Part shown: piece after piece, positions 63,022 to 64,000 of the stretch | How the letters are laid out: each line of letters starts with the position of its first letter | How positions within the stretch are numbered: position 1 is the first letter of the stretch | Source: Micromonospora echinofusca | Lineage (GTDB): Bacteria; Actinomycetota; Actinomycetes; Mycobacteriales; Micromonosporaceae | Assembly (NCBI RefSeq): GCF_900091445.1 | Contig: NZ_LT607733.1 | Span: forward strand, 3,364,501-3,428,500 | DNA length: 64,000 nucleotides | Direction of reading: 5' to 3' | Translations under genes and position numbers: made by a program | The notes under the pieces: model-generated | What the model saw: the letters and a program-made list of their open reading frames with translations, nothing else | Told to the model about the DNA's origin: nothing | Database searches by the model: none

Positions 63022-63219
63022 GGCGCACTGGCAGGTCTTCGGACTCGCGGGCGTGACCGGACTCGCCGGTCTCCTACTGGCCGTCGCTTCCCAGGCCGTT
63101 GGCGGCCCAGTGCTGATGACGGCGGTCGTTCCCACTCACCGCTGCGGGGCAGTCCCGGATTCCCACCGGGTTCCCTCTTGCCTCGACCGCTCCGGATGAG
63201 CGGCCGAACCAGCTGCGCC
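63022..63219 (-). ncRNA. Cobalamin (AdoCbl) riboswitch
   Basis: On the minus strand the leader shows the conserved core AGAGGGAACCCGGTGGGAAT, then CCGGGACTGCCCCGCAGCGG and TGAG, then AGTAGGAGACC and GAGTCCGAAGACCTGCC, in the right order and spacing. The first (near 63219) and last bases (near 63022) can pair as P1 (GCGCA, CTGG with CCAG, TGCGC). Expected to bind adenosylcobalamin and lower nrdAB expression. Confidence 0.9.
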
Positions 63220-63223
63220 CGAC

Positions 63224-63232
63224 ACCATATAT
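63224..63232 (-). promoter_or_regulatory. Possible -10 element of the nrdAB leader
   Basis: TATATATGG on the minus strand, an AT island directly before the riboswitch start, at a distance consistent with transcription beginning near 63219. A matching -35 is not certain. Confidence 0.5.
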
Positions 63233-63464
63233 AGGGTTGGCGGCGTTGTCACACCCCACATGTCGGTCCCGGGCGTGTCGTCGGCGAGCCGGACGACGCC
63301 TGTCGATCGCACGCCGGATGCCCGCGTCGATACACCGCCGGCGGGCCGTTGCGCCAGCGGGCCGGTCCCGTCGACGGCGTCGCGCCCCGTCGACGTCCGG
63401 CCCACGAGACCAGCGCGCACCGAGCCGCCTCCGCTCGATACATCGTCGGCTGTACCATCGGGGC

Positions 63465-63794
63465 GTGGAGACGTTGACGTACGGTCAGGTGCTGGCGCGC
63501 TTCGGTCACGCCCTGTCCGATCCGACCCGGGCGCGGCTGCTGCTGGCGCTACGCGACGGGCCGGGCTATCCCGCAGAGCTGGCCGAACTGCTGGGCACGA
63601 CCCGGCAGAACCTGTCGAACCACCTGTCGTGCCTGCGCGGCTGCGGCCTCGTGGTCGCCGCGCCCCAGGGGCGGCGCACCCGCTACGAGTTGGCCGACGC
63701 CCGACTGGCCCACGCCCTGACCGACCTGCTCGGCCTCGCCCTGACGGTCGACCCCGCCGCCTGCCCGGTCTCCGCCGAGAAGGGCTGCTGCTGA
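63465..63794 (+). CDS. ArsR/SmtB-family metal sensor, CmtR-like
   Basis: 109 residues. Winged-helix core: RFGHALSDPTRARLLLALRDGPGYPAELAELLGTTRQNLSNHLSCLRGCGLVVAAPQGRRTRYELADARL. CLRGC in helix 4 and the cysteines near the C-terminus (ACPVSAEKGCC) are the ligands of mycobacterial CmtR for cadmium and lead. GTG 63465 is chosen over the upstream frame to 63237. Stop and next start overlap (TGATG), tying it to the CDF transporter. It should release its promoter when it binds metal. Confidence 0.9.
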   Translation: METLTYGQVLARFGHALSDPTRARLLLALRDGPGYPAELAELLGTTRQNLSNHLSCLRGCGLVVAAPQGRRTRYELADARLAHALTDLLGLALTVDPAACPVSAEKGCC

Positions 63795-64000
63795 TGAGCC
63801 TGCCCCTGATCGACCCCGCACCGGTCGGGCCGTCGCCGGCACGCCGCCAGGTGCTCGCCCGCCGGGTGCGGCTGCTGGTCGCCGCCACCATCACCTACAA
63901 CGTCGTCGAGGCGGTCGTGGCGATCACCGCCGGCACGCTCGCGTCGTCGACCGCGCTGATCGGCTTCGGGCTGGACTCGGTGATCGAGGTGTCGTCGGCG
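63794..64000 (+). CDS. Cation diffusion facilitator transporter, N-terminal part (cut by window end)
   Basis: About 69 residues visible from ATG 63794: RRVRLLVAATITYNVVEAVVAITAGTLASSTALIGFGLDSVIEVSSA. This is the first helices of a CDF metal exporter with the start of the GLDSVIE metal region. Translationally coupled to the CmtR-like sensor, so probably a Cd/Pb/Zn efflux pump under its control. Confidence 0.9.
   Translation, partial: MSLPLIDPAPVGPSPARRQVLARRVRLLVAATITYNVVEAVVAITAGTLASSTALIGFGLDSVIEVSSA

Noticed and set aside
63074..63259. 61-codon minus-strand frame over the riboswitch
   Set aside because: The sequence matches the cobalamin riboswitch core, and the frame has no protein similarity.

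Overview
The window is about 72-74% G+C. It has many GTG starts, tightly coupled operons and strong third-position GC bias, as in a filamentous actinomycete. Gene content points to Micromonosporaceae (Micromonospora-like): an actinobacterial-type QcrC/QcrA pair, a zinc-independent ribosomal protein set with an MRF GTPase, a B12-riboswitch class I ribonucleotide reductase, and many secreted glycan hydrolases. This placement is inferred from gene families, not from an rRNA marker. No rRNA, tRNA, CRISPR array, transposase or phage gene was seen.

Layout. 0-1.5 kb: 5' part of a Ser/Thr kinase and a lipoprotein. 1.8-7.5 kb: a membrane-transport island (MscS-like channel, CPA1-type antiporter, DUF2254 protein, K+ channel divergent from a MarR regulator around a palindrome, DUF421 protein). 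7.7-9.6 kb: qcrC-qcrA without qcrB. 9.6-12.4 kb: TetR remnant, VOC protein, lipoprotein, SDR. 12.5-14.5 kb: zinc-starvation cluster rpmB-rpmG-rpsN divergent from mrf around a Zur-box-like palindrome. 14.5-17.8 kb: erythromycin-esterase-like protein, methyltransferase, and a Tat-exported beta-propeller protein with a LacI-type operator upstream.

18.1-30.9 kb holds one leftward operon of five genes: a DUF4132-like protein, a 1,677-residue protein of unknown function, a MoxR-type AAA+ ATPase, a DUF5682-VWA fusion and a SWIM zinc-finger protein. It ends in a strong hairpin. It resembles the enterobacterial yehI/L/M/P/Q set and is the strongest candidate for a poorly described system. 31.2-35.2 kb: a frameshifted NTF2-like pseudogene, a small exported protein, a TetR/FAD-monooxygenase divergon with a clear operator, and an exported protein of unknown function. 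35.4-40.6 kb: a second candidate system, with an exported subtilase, an ECF-like sigma factor and a 154-residue partner divergent from a TPR-CHAT (caspase-like) protein.

40.8-51.3 kb: a CDF transporter and then a secreted-hydrolase region (GH10-CBM2 xylanase, GH55-like exo-beta-1,3-glucanase, a small cysteine-containing exported protein, a truncated GH18 chitinase, a CoA transferase and GH64-CBM13 beta-1,3-glucanase). The two beta-1,3-glucanase genes each carry the same GAGAGCGCTCTC operator, which suggests one glucan regulon aimed at fungal walls or laminarin. 51.4-59.3 kb: STAS, Sel1, Sir2, DUF899 and M23 proteins, and a long HEAT-like repeat protein split in two frames. 59.4-63.3 kb: nrdA-nrdB behind a cobalamin riboswitch. 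63.5-64 kb: a CmtR-type metal sensor coupled to a CDF transporter that runs off the window.
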